A stretch of DNA of 5,405 bases, from assembly GCA_937967755.1 (NCBI GenBank), contig CALBTA010000154.1, positions 1 to 5,405 on the forward strand, read 5' to 3'. The translations under genes were made by a program, and so were the position numbers. The notes beneath the pieces were generated by a model, which did not search any database, was not told where the DNA came from, and saw only the letters and a list, made by a program, of their open reading frames with translations. Within the stretch, counting starts at the first letter, position 1, and every line of letters begins with the position of its first letter. Positions 4,861 to 5,405 of this stretch are shown piece by piece. The DNA comes from an uncultured Planctomycetaceae bacterium. Lineage in GTDB: Bacteria > Planctomycetota > Planctomycetia > Pirellulales > Pirellulaceae.

Positions 4861-5405
4861 ATGTTCGACCTACCCAACCAACTTACCCGCCGCCACGTCT
4901 TGCAAGGGGCTGCCACTACCGCCGGCGCGGCGGCCATCGCCAGCATCGCGACTTCCACTTCCCAAGCCGCCGAGGGTGTGAAATTGCAGAAAGGGCAAAC
5001 CGTTCTCTTTCAAGGCGATTCCATCACCGACGCCGGGCGCGACCGACGCAACGAAGGCCGCGCCAACCACATGGGGGCTTGGGGACGCGGCTATCCGATG
5101 TTGCTGGGGTGTGAATTACTGAGAGACCACCCGGAGTTGCAATTGAACATTTACAACCGCGGCATCAGTGGTAACAAAGTGCCTGATTTGGATGCCCGTT
5201 GGGAGAAAGACTGCCTCGCTTTGAAGCCGGCGCTGTTGAGCATCCTAATCGGCGTCAACGACATCTGGCACAAGCTGAACGGGCGGTACGACGGCACGGT
5301 CGAAAGTTACGAGAAGGGTTTCGACGCGCTGCTCGCCCGCACGCGGGAAGGTTTGCCTGACGTGCAGATCGTAATTTGCGAACCGTTTGTCCTTCGCTGC
5401 GGCGC
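4861..5405 (+). CDS. Tat-exported SGNH/GDSL hydrolase, 3' end outside the window
   Basis: The first 181 codons are present; the gene runs off the right edge. The N-terminus LTRRHVLQG (8-16) followed by an Ala-rich hydrophobic stretch and SQAAEG (34-39) is a twin-arginine signal, so the enzyme is probably exported folded. The SGNH blocks follow in order: FQGDSITDAGR at 50-60 with nucleophile S54, NRGISGNK at 99-106 giving the oxyanion-hole glycine, and IGVNDIWH at 130-137 with N133. The catalytic Asp/His block near the C-terminus is beyond the window. Such enzymes cleave esters; planctomycete members are often linked to deacetylation of polysaccharides, but the substrate cannot be told here. 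Only a weak GAGAAAG lies upstream of the ATG. The start is supported by the complete Tat signal. Confidence 0.93.
   Translation, partial: MFDLPNQLTRRHVLQGAATTAGAAAIASIATSTSQAAEGVKLQKGQTVLFQGDSITDAGRDRRNEGRANHMGAWGRGYPMLLGCELLRDHPELQLNIYNRGISGNKVPDLDARWEKDCLALKPALLSILIGVNDIWHKLNGRYDGTVESYEKGFDALLARTREGLPDVQIVICEPFVLRCG

Noticed and set aside
4611..4958. Minus-strand open frame of 115 codons
   Set aside because: It spans the two hairpins and the antisense of the Tat signal; its apparent hydrophobic parts come from the hairpin repeats and the Ala-rich signal sequence.
4710..5114. Plus-strand open frame of 134 codons overlapping the hydrolase start
   Set aside because: Out of frame with the clear Tat signal and GDSL motif; Arg/His-rich low-quality product.

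Overview
The window looks like a piece of a planctomycete chromosome, probably Pirellulales-like. This is an inference from protein style, not a database match. The signs are a Tat-exported GDSL hydrolase, a TIM-barrel protein with the planctomycete-type N-terminus, a secreted LTxxQ-type helical protein, anchored or multispanning proteins of no recognised family, uneven use of Shine-Dalgarno sequences, and repeated TAGAAT-type -10 boxes. There is no tRNA, rRNA, CRISPR array, transposase or phage gene. It reads as ordinary housekeeping and accessory chromosome with several lineage-specific proteins.

Layout: 1-149 is non-coding and holds inverted repeats. A pterin-4a-carbinolamine dehydratase gene (150-512, minus) is transcribed away from a 40-residue membrane mini-protein (662-784, plus). 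Between them lies a 10-bp inverted repeat whose two arms each contain a TAGAAT box, which looks like a mirror-image divergent promoter. The mini-protein has five glycines at exact four-residue spacing and would be missed by a normal length cutoff. It converges on a five-helix membrane protein with two CxxC pairs (836-1813, minus), with a hairpin in the 51-bp gap. Upstream of that, in the same direction, is a membrane-anchored coiled-coil protein (1875-2711, minus). The two probably form a two-gene unit with a weak terminator or attenuator between them.

Then comes a xylose-isomerase-like TIM-barrel protein (2938-3897, minus) that has lost most of the expected metal-binding residues and carries an acidic tail. 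It is followed by a small secreted helical protein with an LTPKQ motif (4189-4614, minus). From a divergent intergenic region containing two tandem hairpins, a Tat-exported SGNH/GDSL hydrolase (4861 to the right edge, plus) begins and is cut off by the window.

The genes do not form one obvious pathway. The parts most worth a second look are the glycine-zipper mini-protein with its mirrored promoter, the apparent TIM-barrel pseudoenzyme, and the uncharacterised membrane gene pair at 836-2711. Intergenic stretches near 300 bases (3898-4188) and about 245 bases (4615-4860) contain hairpins and possible promoters but no gene I can support.
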